DNA of 64,000 nt from Haloferula rosea (GTDB lineage: Bacteria; Verrucomicrobiota; Verrucomicrobiia; Verrucomicrobiales; Akkermansiaceae): assembly GCF_016595525.1 (NCBI RefSeq), contig NZ_JAENII010000004.1:248001-312000 (forward strand), written 5' to 3'. Every line of letters starts with the position of its first letter. Position 1 is the stretch's first letter. Of the stretch, positions 1 through 7,702 are shown piece after piece. The translations under genes and the position numbers were made by a program. Below the pieces are notes generated by a model that saw nothing but the letters and a program-made list of their open reading frames with translations, had not been told where the DNA came from and searched no databases.

Positions 1-913
1 CGACGCGGCCGTATTCATCGTAGTCCATGAGCTGGGCGGTGTCGTCGGGGTTGACGATGCGGAGCACGGCGCGCGGCTGCGGGGCGTGATAGGTGAGCGA
101 GTATTCGCCGGGGCCACGCTTCTTGCTGATGGCGAGTCCCATCAGGGTGTTGCCGTAGGTGGGGGCGAAGTTGACTTTGCCTTCGAGAACTTCCTCTTCG
201 ATGAAGCGGACATACTGGGGGGTCATGGTGGTGCCGCCGGCGAAGACGCCACCGATGCCGGCGTCGGCAAGCGACATGCGTTCGGCGAGGGACTCGAGGA
301 GTTTCGGGGTGGTGAAGAGGCAGCCGATGTCGCGGTGGCGGATGATGGTGGCGGCCTGGTCGATGACGTGTTCTTGGTAGGCCTTGGCCATTTTCATTTC
401 GCCCATGCCGATGAGGCGCTTCACCCAGCGTGGGTCGAGGTCGATGAAGTAGCAGGCGCCGCCGCGGATGTTGGCGAGGTGCTCGATGGCCAGGCGCAGG
501 CGGCGCGGGCCGGTCGGGCCGACCATCAGCCAGTTGGCGCCGGCGGGGAAGAAGTCGGGTCCGTAGTGTTCGGAGAACTCGGTATAGTCGGTCTTGTAGT
601 CTTCCCAGCCGATGCGCTGCTTGGGCATGCCGGTGGTGCCGCCGGTTTCGAAGACGTTGTAGGGCCGGCCAGCGAAGGCTTTCGGAATGAAGCGGGCAGG
701 GTCCTCCTTGCGCAGGATTTCGTCGTCGAAGTGGTCGAACTGAAGCAGGTCGGCGAAGCAGGTGACGTCAGTGAGCGGATTGAAATCGAGCGACTTCGCT
801 TTCTCGAGCCAGTACGGGCAGCCGGTTTCCGGGGAGAAGTGCCACTGGACCATCTCGCGGGTGTGGGCATCGAGGGCGGCGGTGGCTTCGTCGGTGGTAA
901 GTGTGGAAGACAT
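1..913 (-). CDS. ANL-superfamily (AMP-binding) acyl/aryl-CoA ligase-like protein, partial
   Basis: The first 304 residues are visible; the gene continues past the left edge of the window, so the C-terminal lid domain is not seen. The ATG is at 913-911 (MSSTLTTDEA). The segment FETGGTTGMPKQ around residue 78 matches the ANL P-loop that binds ATP phosphates, PTYGNTLMG near residue 260 fits the adenine-binding motif, and YDEYGRV near residue 298 fits the ribose-binding region. The layout resembles phenylacetate-CoA ligase-type enzymes that adenylate a carboxylate before thioesterification. It starts 51 nt after the SSF transporter stop on the same strand, so I infer that it activates a carboxylate imported by that transporter. 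The substrate is unknown, and an adenylating enzyme without CoA chemistry is possible. Confidence 0.72.
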   Translation of the reverse strand, partial: MSSTLTTDEATAALDAHTREMVQWHFSPETGCPYWLEKAKSLDFNPLTDVTCFADLLQFDHFDDEILRKEDPARFIPKAFAGRPYNVFETGGTTGMPKQRIGWEDYKTDYTEFSEHYGPDFFPAGANWLMVGPTGPRRLRLAIEHLANIRGGACYFIDLDPRWVKRLIGMGEMKMAKAYQEHVIDQAATIIRHRDIGCLFTTPKLLESLAERMSLADAGIGGVFAGGTTMTPQYVRFIEEEVLEGKVNFAPTYGNTLMGLAISKKRGPGEYSLTYHAPQPRAVLRIVNPDDTAQLMDYDEYGRV

Positions 914-964
914 GGGACGGATGTGGGGAATGGAGGCGCGGAGACGCGAGCGCGCAAATGGAGA

Positions 965-2476
965 TCAGTTCGGGAAGAACTTGGCGACGGTTTCCTCGGC
1001 CGGTGGTTTGGTGGCGAGGGAGACGACGATCATGGCGACGGCACCTGCGAGCCAGCAGATGGCGGCTGGCATCACGCCGCCGAGGACGGTGAATTCGCCG
1101 CCGAAGCCGGACATGACGAAAAAGACGATCCATGTGGCGGTGGTGGCAATTACGCTGGCGTAGGCACCGGCCTTGGTGGCGCGTCGCCAGTAGAGGGCGG
1201 CGAGGACGAGCGGGGTGAGCGCGGCGAAGCCGGAGAAACACCAAACGGCGAGGTCGAAGACGTTCTGCTCGAACAGGACGAGCGACAGGATGTAGGTGAG
1301 GGTGACGATGCCGACGATGAAGGCGCGGGCCATGAAGAGGATCTGCTTGTCGGTGCGCTGTTTCTTCGAGCCATGAAGGACCACGTCGTTGGTGAACATG
1401 GTACCAAGGCAGAGGAATTGCGAGTCGAGCGAGGACATGATGGCGGCGAGGATGCCGGCGGTGACGAGTCCGACGATGATGGGATCACCGATGAGCTTGC
1501 CCACCATGATGGCGAGCACGGCACCGGGGGTGGCGGACTCCGGCAGCACGCCTGAGGCCCAGACGCCGATGAGCACGCAGGGGACCCAGACGATCATGAT
1601 GCACAGCGGGTGGGCGACCACGGTGAGCTTGAAGGACTTCGCGCTGCGGGCGGTGAGCCAGTGCTGGAAGAGGTGGGGAAACATCCCGACGCTCAGGGGG
1701 ATGAACATGTAGGTCAGGAAGGTGACCGGATTGACGCCGGCGTGTTCACTCGGGGTGCGGACGAGGTGGCTTGCCTTGGCTTGCTCGATGGCGGGGCCGA
1801 GTCCGCCGAGCTTGTTCGAGATCAGGGTGAAGGCGAGGACGCCCATGATCATGAAAACAATGGTCTGGAAGGTGTTTGCCCAGGCGGCGGCACGGGAGCC
1901 ACCGGCGAAGACGTAGCCGAGGACGACGAGGCAGATGATGGCGCCGGTGATCCACGGCGGGATGGCGCCGTTGGTGGCTTCAAAGAGCTCGGGAAACATC
2001 CCGGCCTTGGGCCCTTTCGGCCCGGTCAGGCCCATCATGGTCTTGCTTGCTCCGATGACGCCGATGAGGAGGTAGGGGATGACCAGCAGGACGAGGATGG
2101 GGAAAAGCAGGTAGCCGAATGCCGTTGATTCGAAGCGGGCGCGGAAGAATTGAATCTGGGTGACGAAGCCATGGCGCTTGCCGATGGCCCACAGGCGGAT
2201 GCCGATGATCAGGAAGCAGGCGGCGTGGATGAGCCCGGACGATGAGGCCATGAGGCCGTAGGTGCCGACACCCAGCTCGAAGGCCTTGCCGGTCGAGCCG
2301 ACTAGGGCAAAGGCGGTCATGGTGGTGCCGAAGACCGACATCAGGAGCATGAAGGGGCCGATGGAGCGGCTGGCCACGAAGTAGTCGGCGCTGGTGCCGC
2401 GGAAGAATTTCTTCGATCCGAGCGCGAAGGTCAGCAGGGTGCCGAGATAGAGCGCGATGATGATGAGACTGGTCAT
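965..2476 (-). CDS. Sodium:solute symporter (SSF/SLC5) family transporter
   Basis: A 503-residue polytopic inner-membrane protein with about 13 hydrophobic segments spread over its length, as usual for the SSF family (roughly 450-600 residues). The region FAGGSRAAAWANTFQTIVFM near residue 190 matches the conserved SSF segment, here in the AWANTFQ form seen in transporters paired with a small DUF3311 subunit. The upstream gene is such a small protein and the downstream gene is an ANL ligase, so the order DUF3311-SSF-ligase suggests uptake and activation of an organic acid. The family is well known, but the substrate cannot be read from the sequence. The ATG at 2476 has no Shine-Dalgarno sequence. 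Confidence 0.88.
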   Translation of the reverse strand: MTSLIIIALYLGTLLTFALGSKKFFRGTSADYFVASRSIGPFMLLMSVFGTTMTAFALVGSTGKAFELGVGTYGLMASSSGLIHAACFLIIGIRLWAIGKRHGFVTQIQFFRARFESTAFGYLLFPILVLLVIPYLLIGVIGASKTMMGLTGPKGPKAGMFPELFEATNGAIPPWITGAIICLVVLGYVFAGGSRAAAWANTFQTIVFMIMGVLAFTLISNKLGGLGPAIEQAKASHLVRTPSEHAGVNPVTFLTYMFIPLSVGMFPHLFQHWLTARSAKSFKLTVVAHPLCIMIVWVPCVLIGVWASGVLPESATPGAVLAIMVGKLIGDPIIVGLVTAGILAAIMSSLDSQFLCLGTMFTNDVVLHGSKKQRTDKQILFMARAFIVGIVTLTYILSLVLFEQNVFDLAVWCFSGFAALTPLVLAALYWRRATKAGAYASVIATTATWIVFFVMSGFGGEFTVLGGVMPAAICWLAGAVAMIVVSLATKPPAEETVAKFFPN

Positions 2477-2561
2477 GCTTTTGCCGCCTGCGGCGGAGTG
2501 GGAAGTGAGAAGTGGAGAGCGGAATGCGGGAGCGTGCCGGGTGGTGTCGGCGCGCGAGACG

Positions 2562-2786
2562 TCAGTCGTTGGATTCGTCGGCCCATTCTTCGAGGCGAGT
2601 CGGCCAGGCGATCTTCATGACGATGGCCCAGAAGGTGGCGGCGACGATGGAGTAGGCGGCATGGTAGGCCAGCCCGACCGGAAGGAATCCGAAGACGAGG
2701 TTGGCATTGTCCCAGTTCCAGACGTCCTGGTGGAGGACGGCGAGGACGATGAACACGATGGTGGAAACAAGAACGGCGGGTTTCAT
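2562..2786 (-). CDS. Small DUF3311-like membrane protein, SSF transporter partner
   Basis: A 74-residue protein starting MKPAVLVST at 2786. I chose this start because an upstream extension would read through the REP-like repeat. It has two hydrophobic segments (about residues 4-18 and 45-60) separated by a Trp-rich loop (DVWNWDNANLVFGFLPVGLAYH); the FGFLPVGLAYH core is typical of DUF3311 proteins. These are known as small partners of SSF transporters, for example the yhjC/yhjB pair of Bacillus. The gene precedes the SSF gene by 85 nt on the same strand, probably in one operon. The acidic C-terminal tail (EEWADESND) would face the cytoplasm or periplasm. Confidence 0.75.
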   Translation of the reverse strand: MKPAVLVSTIVFIVLAVLHQDVWNWDNANLVFGFLPVGLAYHAAYSIVAATFWAIVMKIAWPTRLEEWADESND

Positions 2787-2807
2787 GGTTTGTTTGGTTA
2801 GCCGGAG

Positions 2808-2838
2808 GCTTTGGAGTGCGGCGGCCTGACGCCGCTTT
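2808..2838 (-). repeat. REP-like element, copy 1
   Basis: This 31-bp element is a perfect inverted copy of 2957-2987. Its core GCGGCGGCCTGACGCCGC can fold into a hairpin with a 6-bp GCGGCG/CGCCGC stem. It lies between the DUF3311-like gene and the RAYT transposase gene, as expected for REP elements tied to such a transposase. Confidence 0.8.
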
Positions 2839-2956
2839 GGTGGACGAGCTTGCGAGTGCGGAGGCTTGGGAATGCGGGGGCTACGAGTGGGGATGGTGCG
2901 GAGGTTTTGGAGTGGATGGAGGTTGGTGGAGAAGGCGGGGTGCTGGGGTGGTTCGA

Positions 2957-2987
2957 AAAGCGGCGTCAGGCCGCCGCACTCCAAAGC
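2957..2987 (+). repeat. REP-like element, copy 2 (inverted relative to copy 1)
   Basis: A 31-bp sequence identical to the reverse complement of 2808-2838, starting 12 nt beyond the stop of the RAYT gene. The 118 bp between the two copies is GT/GGA-rich and looks like degenerate repeat sequence (repeated GTGCGGAGG and GGAGTGGATGG motifs) without coding potential. Together the two copies form a REP-doublet-like (BIME-like) arrangement. Confidence 0.8.
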
Positions 2988-2999
2988 GCGTTGCGCTTC

Positions 3000-3563
3000 C
3001 TAGAGGTCGGTCGGGAGGGGGTCGAAATTGTCTTGGATGTTCAAGTGATCGGTTTTGAAACTTTCGATGGTCCTCACAAATGATGGTTTGGCTTCGCGCG
3101 AGAACCATGAGGCCGAACACCATGGGTAGTCCTCGGGTTTGACCACCAACCCATGGTGGACGGCGTTGTGATGAACATACTTGAGTCGGGCGAAGTAGGA
3201 TCTCTCGAAGCTCAGGATGGTGTCGTGATAGTTGTGCCAAACTTTGCGGCCTGGGGCTTCGTCCAATCGGTTGATCCACGCTGCGGTCCTCGAGTGCAGG
3301 CGAGAGATGATGTTTGAAAGTGAAGCTGCCTGTTCGGAAGGGGGGCTCGCGATGAAGTGGTAGTGGTTTGAGAAGACCGCCCAAGCGGAGAGTTGCCAGC
3401 CATGTTCATGAGTCAGTTTGATGAGACCCCGCTGAAGGACATCAAGACGCTCGTAGGACTGAAAGAAGTGCTGTTTCCGGTGGGTGGCGGCGGTGACGAA
3501 GTAGGGATGGTTGGATCCGAGCCGGTGTGGAGGTGCGTGGGGCCAGTCGATCGATCGTTTCAT
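3000..3563 (-). CDS. REP-associated tyrosine transposase (RAYT, Y1/HUH family)
   Basis: A 187-residue protein of the single-strand-specific HUH/Y1 transposase fold. The HUH motif is seen as NHYHFIA (His67 and His69). The helix FARLKYVHHNAVHHGLV near residue 125 matches the conserved tyrosine-helix region of RAYTs (usually YI..NPV..GLV). The ATG at 3563 is preferred because the open frame further upstream is REP-like repeat sequence. RAYTs are single-copy domesticated relatives of IS200/IS605 transposases that act on REP hairpins, and REP-like elements flank this gene on both sides (2808-2987 and 3627-3673). It therefore looks like an intact RAYT/REP locus and not a mobile IS with its own ends. 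Length is normal for the family. Confidence 0.9.
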   Translation of the reverse strand: MKRSIDWPHAPPHRLGSNHPYFVTAATHRKQHFFQSYERLDVLQRGLIKLTHEHGWQLSAWAVFSNHYHFIASPPSEQAASLSNIISRLHSRTAAWINRLDEAPGRKVWHNYHDTILSFERSYFARLKYVHHNAVHHGLVVKPEDYPWCSASWFSREAKPSFVRTIESFKTDHLNIQDNFDPLPTDL

Positions 3564-3626
3564 GGCGACGGACGCTGACTGATGGTGTCGGCTGCGATGA
3601 GCGATGCCCCTGTTTGTGATGCCTCG

Positions 3627-3673
3627 GAAAGCGGTGTCGCCGCCCTTGCGGGGCTCTGCCACCGCACTCCAAA
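3627..3673 (+). repeat. REP-like element, diverged and longer copy 3
   Basis: This 47-bp sequence starts GAAAGCGGTGTCGCCGC and ends CCACCGCACTCCAAA, so its outer parts resemble the two 31-bp elements while the middle carries an extra GCGGGGC arm. It sits upstream of the RAYT start and directly abuts the stop codon of the PQQ-propeller gene at 3674. Confidence 0.65.
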
Positions 3674-5176
3674 TCACTTTTTCTTGATCGCGTAGAGGTG
3701 GGTCATGGTGGCGATGTAGAGGACGTCGTTGGCGACGACGGGGCTGGAGTAGATGGGCGCTTCAAATTCGTAGAGTCCGAGCTCCTTCTTCTCGGTGCCG
3801 GTCGCGAGGACGTGGACTTCGCCATCTTCGGTGGGAAGGAAGACCTTGCCGTCGGCGACGAGGGTGGAACCCCAGATGCGTGAGAAGGTTTCGTGCTTCC
3901 AGTGGTGCTTGCCGGTCTTGGCATCGAGGCAATGGAGGTCGCCGTCGTATTCGGCAATGTACATCAGGCCGTCGTGGACGCTCGGGGTGGAGATGGTGCG
4001 CCCGACGTCCTTGTAGGTCCACACGGGTTTGCCTTCGGCATCGAGGCAACTGACCATGCCGACTCCGTCACCGTGCTCGGGGTCTTGGCCGATGCCCATG
4101 TAGACGTGGCCATCGACGACGATGGTGGTACCGATGATCTCACTCGGTCCACGGAAGGTGGCGTACTTGATCGGCTCGCCGTCCTTCGTGCGGTATTCGG
4201 GTGGATTGGCGTCGTAGCTCCAGGTTTCCTTGAGGATTTCGATCTCTTCTTCCTCGTCCATGACGGGCTTGGGATCGTAGGCGTAGGCAAAGCCGTCGCC
4301 ACCGCCCCAGACGATCTTGTCCTTGTCGCCGAGTTTGCCGAAGGCGGGGGAGGACCAGGAGGCGTGGAGCACGCGTTCGGAGACACCGGAAATTTCCTCA
4401 CCGAGGAGGGTGCCCTTTTCGGCATCGAGTGCCACGAGTGAGGGCGCGAGCGGGGCGGGGATGTTGGTGTGCGACCAGTCGACGCCGTTGGAGGTGGCGG
4501 TGTAGAGGATGCCGTCGACGACCATGGGTGAGCAGGACGAGACGTTGTGGGGGAAGGCACCGAGTTCTTCGCGCATGTCGTAGATCCAGAGGATGTCGGC
4601 GGACTCGGGGCCGGGCTCGTAGGGGGCTGCGGGGTCGGCGGTGGAATACTTGGCTTCGTCCTTGAACGGGCCGTCGTTGCCGTTGCTCATGCCGGCGGTG
4701 TCGAGGCAGATGACCTCACCGCGGTTGGTGACGAGGTAGGCCTTGTTGCCGACGACGCAGGGTGACGAGCAGAGGCCGACATATTCCCAGTCGCTGACCT
4801 TGCCGGCCCCAAGTTTGGGGATGAGGAGTTGCCACAGGAACTTGCCGGTCTTCTCGTCGAAGGCCATGAGGACGCCGCGGTCGCCTTTCTGTTTGGGATC
4901 GCGTGGCGATTCGTTGTTGGTGCCGACGTAAACCTTGCTGTCGGCCACGGTGGTGTTGCCGTAGGTCTGGGAGCCGAGTTTGGCGGCCCAGAGCACGTTC
5001 TTGGCGGTGGCGAGGTCGACTTCTTCGGTGTCGGGATCGATTTCGCCGGTGGCAATCTCGGTGGGCAGGTCCTTGGCGTTGCCGACCATGTTCCGGGAGG
5101 CATCACGGCCCCACATCGGCCAGTCTTCGGCGAGCAGGGCGGGGGTGAGGGCGAGGAGAAGGAGGTGAGGTTTCAT
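3674..5176 (-). CDS. Secreted PQQ-type beta-propeller (BamB-like) repeat protein
   Basis: A 500-residue protein with signal peptide MKPHLLLLALTPALLAEDWPMWGRD and a mature domain of repeated propeller blades (FDEKTGKFLW, LDAEGKPVWTYKD, LDAKTGKHHWKHET), the W-containing PQQ/pyrrolo-quinoline-type repeats. The start at 5176 gives the clean signal peptide. Such proteins are abundant in Verrucomicrobiota and Planctomycetota. Some are dehydrogenases, but many lack a recognised active site, and the DPDTEE and DEEEEIEI acidic loops here do not identify a catalytic role. The next gene upstream on the same strand (5304-7547) is a longer paralogue, and a TonB-dependent receptor follows, so a periplasmic role linked to nutrient uptake is likely but unproven. 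Confidence 0.85.
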   Translation of the reverse strand: MKPHLLLLALTPALLAEDWPMWGRDASRNMVGNAKDLPTEIATGEIDPDTEEVDLATAKNVLWAAKLGSQTYGNTTVADSKVYVGTNNESPRDPKQKGDRGVLMAFDEKTGKFLWQLLIPKLGAGKVSDWEYVGLCSSPCVVGNKAYLVTNRGEVICLDTAGMSNGNDGPFKDEAKYSTADPAAPYEPGPESADILWIYDMREELGAFPHNVSSCSPMVVDGILYTATSNGVDWSHTNIPAPLAPSLVALDAEKGTLLGEEISGVSERVLHASWSSPAFGKLGDKDKIVWGGGDGFAYAYDPKPVMDEEEEIEILKETWSYDANPPEYRTKDGEPIKYATFRGPSEIIGTTIVVDGHVYMGIGQDPEHGDGVGMVSCLDAEGKPVWTYKDVGRTISTPSVHDGLMYIAEYDGDLHCLDAKTGKHHWKHETFSRIWGSTLVADGKVFLPTEDGEVHVLATGTEKKELGLYEFEAPIYSSPVVANDVLYIATMTHLYAIKKK

Positions 5177-5221
5177 TGGGATGGGTCTCGAGGTTGGTAG
5201 GTAGAGGAAGGTGGAAAGTGT

Positions 5222-5287
5222 CGGTTTTGGGGGCTGAGGCGAGCTGAAGCTCGCGGTCCGGTTTTGGGGGCTGAAGCTCGCGGTCCG
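5222..5287 (+). repeat. Tandem REP-like hairpin repeat
   Basis: Two direct copies of a unit beginning CGGTTTTGGGGGCTGA and ending AGCTCGCGGTC fill most of the spacer between the two PQQ genes (5222-5258 and 5259-5287). The first copy contains the hairpin CGAGC-TGAA-GCTCG; the second lacks the ten bases that complete its left arm. Confidence 0.6.
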
Positions 5288-5303
5288 ATTGTGGCTCGGG
5301 AGC

Positions 5304-7547
5304 TCAGCTGCCGGCTTCGAGTTTGAGGTTGTCGATGTAGACGCGCTTCTGGGATTGGGGAGAGAAGGCGTAAACGGCCGGGGCTCCGTGGGGGTGGCAG
5401 TGCTTGACGGGCACCTCGAGCGTCCATGCTTCGGGCTCGTCTTCGCCGCGCGGCCAGGCTTTGGCGAACACGGTGCCGGTGCCGTCGTCATTGCGCTTCA
5501 CGTTGGTCTTCAGCGTATACCAGGTGTTGGGCTTGATCTTGAACTTCACCGACTGCTTGACGCGCTCGTGGTTGGACGAGACTTCGAGGATCTGTGAGTT
5601 GCCGACGAGGGTGATGAGGTAGCGCTGATTGACCAGTCCGACGGTGGACATGATGCGGCGGTTGCCGTCGGTCATGACATCGGCCTGCAGGGTGTAGTCC
5701 TTGAGGTCGGAATTGCCGAAGAAGTTGGTGGTGCGCTGGAAGAGGACGTTGTCGAGGCGGTTGGCGATGACTTTGGAGCCATCCTTCTCGAGGGTGTACC
5801 ATTTGATGCGGGCACCGAGCCATGGGAGTGGGGGGAAGTTGACCTTTTCGCCTTCGGGGGAATCCATGACGAGGTCGACGTTCTCGAAGTCGGCCTTGTA
5901 TCCCGGTCCTGCGACGACGCGTCCGCGGGTGGTGGCGGAGAGATCGCCGACGGTGGCCTTGAAGGCGCCGGCGGAGAGCTTGGCATCCGGGCCGGCGGTC
6001 AGGGTGTTGCCCTTGAAGGTGGCGTCGACCTTGGCCTTCACCTTGGCGGTGGGCGGGATGAAGGCTTCCCACTGATCGGGGGTGACTTCCTTCACGCGTC
6101 GGCCGAACTCATCGAGCCCGTAAACGGTGAACTCCTGGGATGATCCGGCGGTGAGTGCGAACTCGGCGGGGACGATCTGGAGTTGGGTGATTTCGCCGGG
6201 CTCGGCGGGATCCTGGGCGGCGGGCGCGTCGACGAACTCGCCATCGGTGGTGCCCCAGCAGTGAAGTTTGTTCTTGGTGAAGAGGAAGATCTTCCCCCCC
6301 CAGATGGCGGGTGCGCCGAGGCAGGGCTCACCGAGGTTGACCTTGGTCAGTTCCTTGGCGTCGCCGTCTTCGGGATCGAGCACGTAGAACTCGCCGTCGA
6401 ACATGGGGACGTAGAGCTTGCCGTCTCCGTAGGATGGGGAGGCGTGGATCTGGTCGGGAGCGAGTTTCTTTTTCCAGACGGTCTTGCCGGACTTGGCATC
6501 GACGCAGAGGAGTTCGCCCACGGCGATGGTGGTGAAGACCTTACCCTCGGCGAGGACGGGGGAGGAGGTGAAGGCGACGTGGTCGTCGTTCTTCCATGCG
6601 ACGGAGGACTCATCGAGGACGAGTTGTTCGGCCGGGTATTCCTTGGGCAGGTTCAGGCAGACGAGGCGTCCTTTGGAGGATTGGCCGGGGTTCTCCTTGC
6701 CGTGGACGGCGATGAGCTGGTCGCCGTTGAGCAGGATCTGGGAATTCACGCCGCCGTTGGAAAGTTGGTAGCGCCACAGCGGTTTGCCGGTGCGGGCATC
6801 GACACAGACGACATTGCCGCAGCCGGTGCCGGCGTAGAAGACGTCGTGGCCACCGAGCTTGCCGAAGACGGGCATGCAGAAGGAGGAGTCGACGGGCCGG
6901 ACGCCGGGCGAGGAATACCAGACGAGTTCTCCGCTGATCTTGTCAAAGGCGTAGAAGCGGTCCTGTGCGGGACCGGTGGTGCCCCAGTTGGCGGTGACGC
7001 AGTGGAAGATGACGAGGTGTTCGAACACGGCGGGTCCACCGGAGCGTCCGTTCGGGAAGGTCAGTCGGCCGAGGTCTTCCATGAGGGAGAGTTCCCACAG
7101 GGGTTCCCCATCACGGGTGAAGGCGACGCAGCGGCCGTTGGACAGCTGCAGGTAAACGTTTCCGGTTTCCGGATCCACGGTGGGAGCGCCGATGCCGTAG
7201 CGGTTGTAAACGACGTCCGAGATGTAGTCGGAGAAGCGTTTTTCCCACAGTTTCTTGCCGGTATTGGCGTCGAGACAGATCAGGGCCTCCTGCACGTCCT
7301 CTCCCTTTTTGCCGAAGGCTTCCCCGTAGAAGCCGAAGGCGTAGAGGCGGCCATCGGCAATGGTCGGGGTGCCGGCACCCTGGATGTCATAGGTCCACAG
7401 CTCGTCGCCCGGCTTGAGTTCGGATGGCAGGTTCTTTTCCAGCGAGGCTCCGGTTTGAAGGGGGCCGCGCCAGTTGAGCCAGCCGGTGACGTCGGCGCAG
7501 GCACCGCCGATGAGTGACAGAGTGAGAAGGATGGGCGTGAGTTTCAT
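5304..7547 (-). CDS. Secreted PQQ-type beta-propeller protein with C-terminal beta-sandwich-like domain
   Basis: A 747-residue protein with signal peptide MKLTPILLTLSLIGGACA. The first roughly 430 residues are propeller blades (LDANTGKKLWEKRF, FDKISGELVWYSS, VDARTGKPLWRYQ, VDAKSGKTVWKKKL). A linker near residue 450 (LQIVPAEFALTAGSSQEFTVYGLDEFG) looks like an Ig-like/Big-type strand set. The last 180 residues (YTLQADVMTD ... VYIDNLKLEAGS) have the pattern of a jelly-roll, DUF1080/laminin-G-like domain. The propeller-plus-lectin arrangement suggests binding of a glycan or surface polymer in the periplasm. It precedes a second PQQ gene by 127 bp and follows the TonB receptor on the same strand. 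Substrate and catalytic activity cannot be assigned. Confidence 0.85.
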   Translation of the reverse strand: MKLTPILLTLSLIGGACADVTGWLNWRGPLQTGASLEKNLPSELKPGDELWTYDIQGAGTPTIADGRLYAFGFYGEAFGKKGEDVQEALICLDANTGKKLWEKRFSDYISDVVYNRYGIGAPTVDPETGNVYLQLSNGRCVAFTRDGEPLWELSLMEDLGRLTFPNGRSGGPAVFEHLVIFHCVTANWGTTGPAQDRFYAFDKISGELVWYSSPGVRPVDSSFCMPVFGKLGGHDVFYAGTGCGNVVCVDARTGKPLWRYQLSNGGVNSQILLNGDQLIAVHGKENPGQSSKGRLVCLNLPKEYPAEQLVLDESSVAWKNDDHVAFTSSPVLAEGKVFTTIAVGELLCVDAKSGKTVWKKKLAPDQIHASPSYGDGKLYVPMFDGEFYVLDPEDGDAKELTKVNLGEPCLGAPAIWGGKIFLFTKNKLHCWGTTDGEFVDAPAAQDPAEPGEITQLQIVPAEFALTAGSSQEFTVYGLDEFGRRVKEVTPDQWEAFIPPTAKVKAKVDATFKGNTLTAGPDAKLSAGAFKATVGDLSATTRGRVVAGPGYKADFENVDLVMDSPEGEKVNFPPLPWLGARIKWYTLEKDGSKVIANRLDNVLFQRTTNFFGNSDLKDYTLQADVMTDGNRRIMSTVGLVNQRYLITLVGNSQILEVSSNHERVKQSVKFKIKPNTWYTLKTNVKRNDDGTGTVFAKAWPRGEDEPEAWTLEVPVKHCHPHGAPAVYAFSPQSQKRVYIDNLKLEAGS

Positions 7548-7702
7548 GGTGAGAGGTTGGAACTGGGGTGGGTCTCCACCCGACGTGGATCTGACGATGG
7601 GAAGGAAGATGCGGATCGGGTTCGAGGGACCTGCTGGGTACTTACTGGAAAGTCGGGGTGGTGGGTAGCTTCGATGTCGGCGGCGGGGTGTTGCCCGCCG
7701 GA

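Noticed and set aside
86-1555. Long plus-strand open frame of 489 residues at the left edge
   Set aside because: It is antisense to the ANL ligase and SSF genes, has Gly/Glu/Asp-rich composition typical of high-GC shadow frames, and has no motif.
2457-3083. Small plus-strand frames over the REP region
   Set aside because: They contain REP hairpin sequence and lack any protein signature.
3000-3677. A longer start for the RAYT gene at 3677
   Set aside because: The extra 38 residues are encoded largely by the REP-like element and have no match with the family. The ATG at 3563 gives the usual N-terminus.
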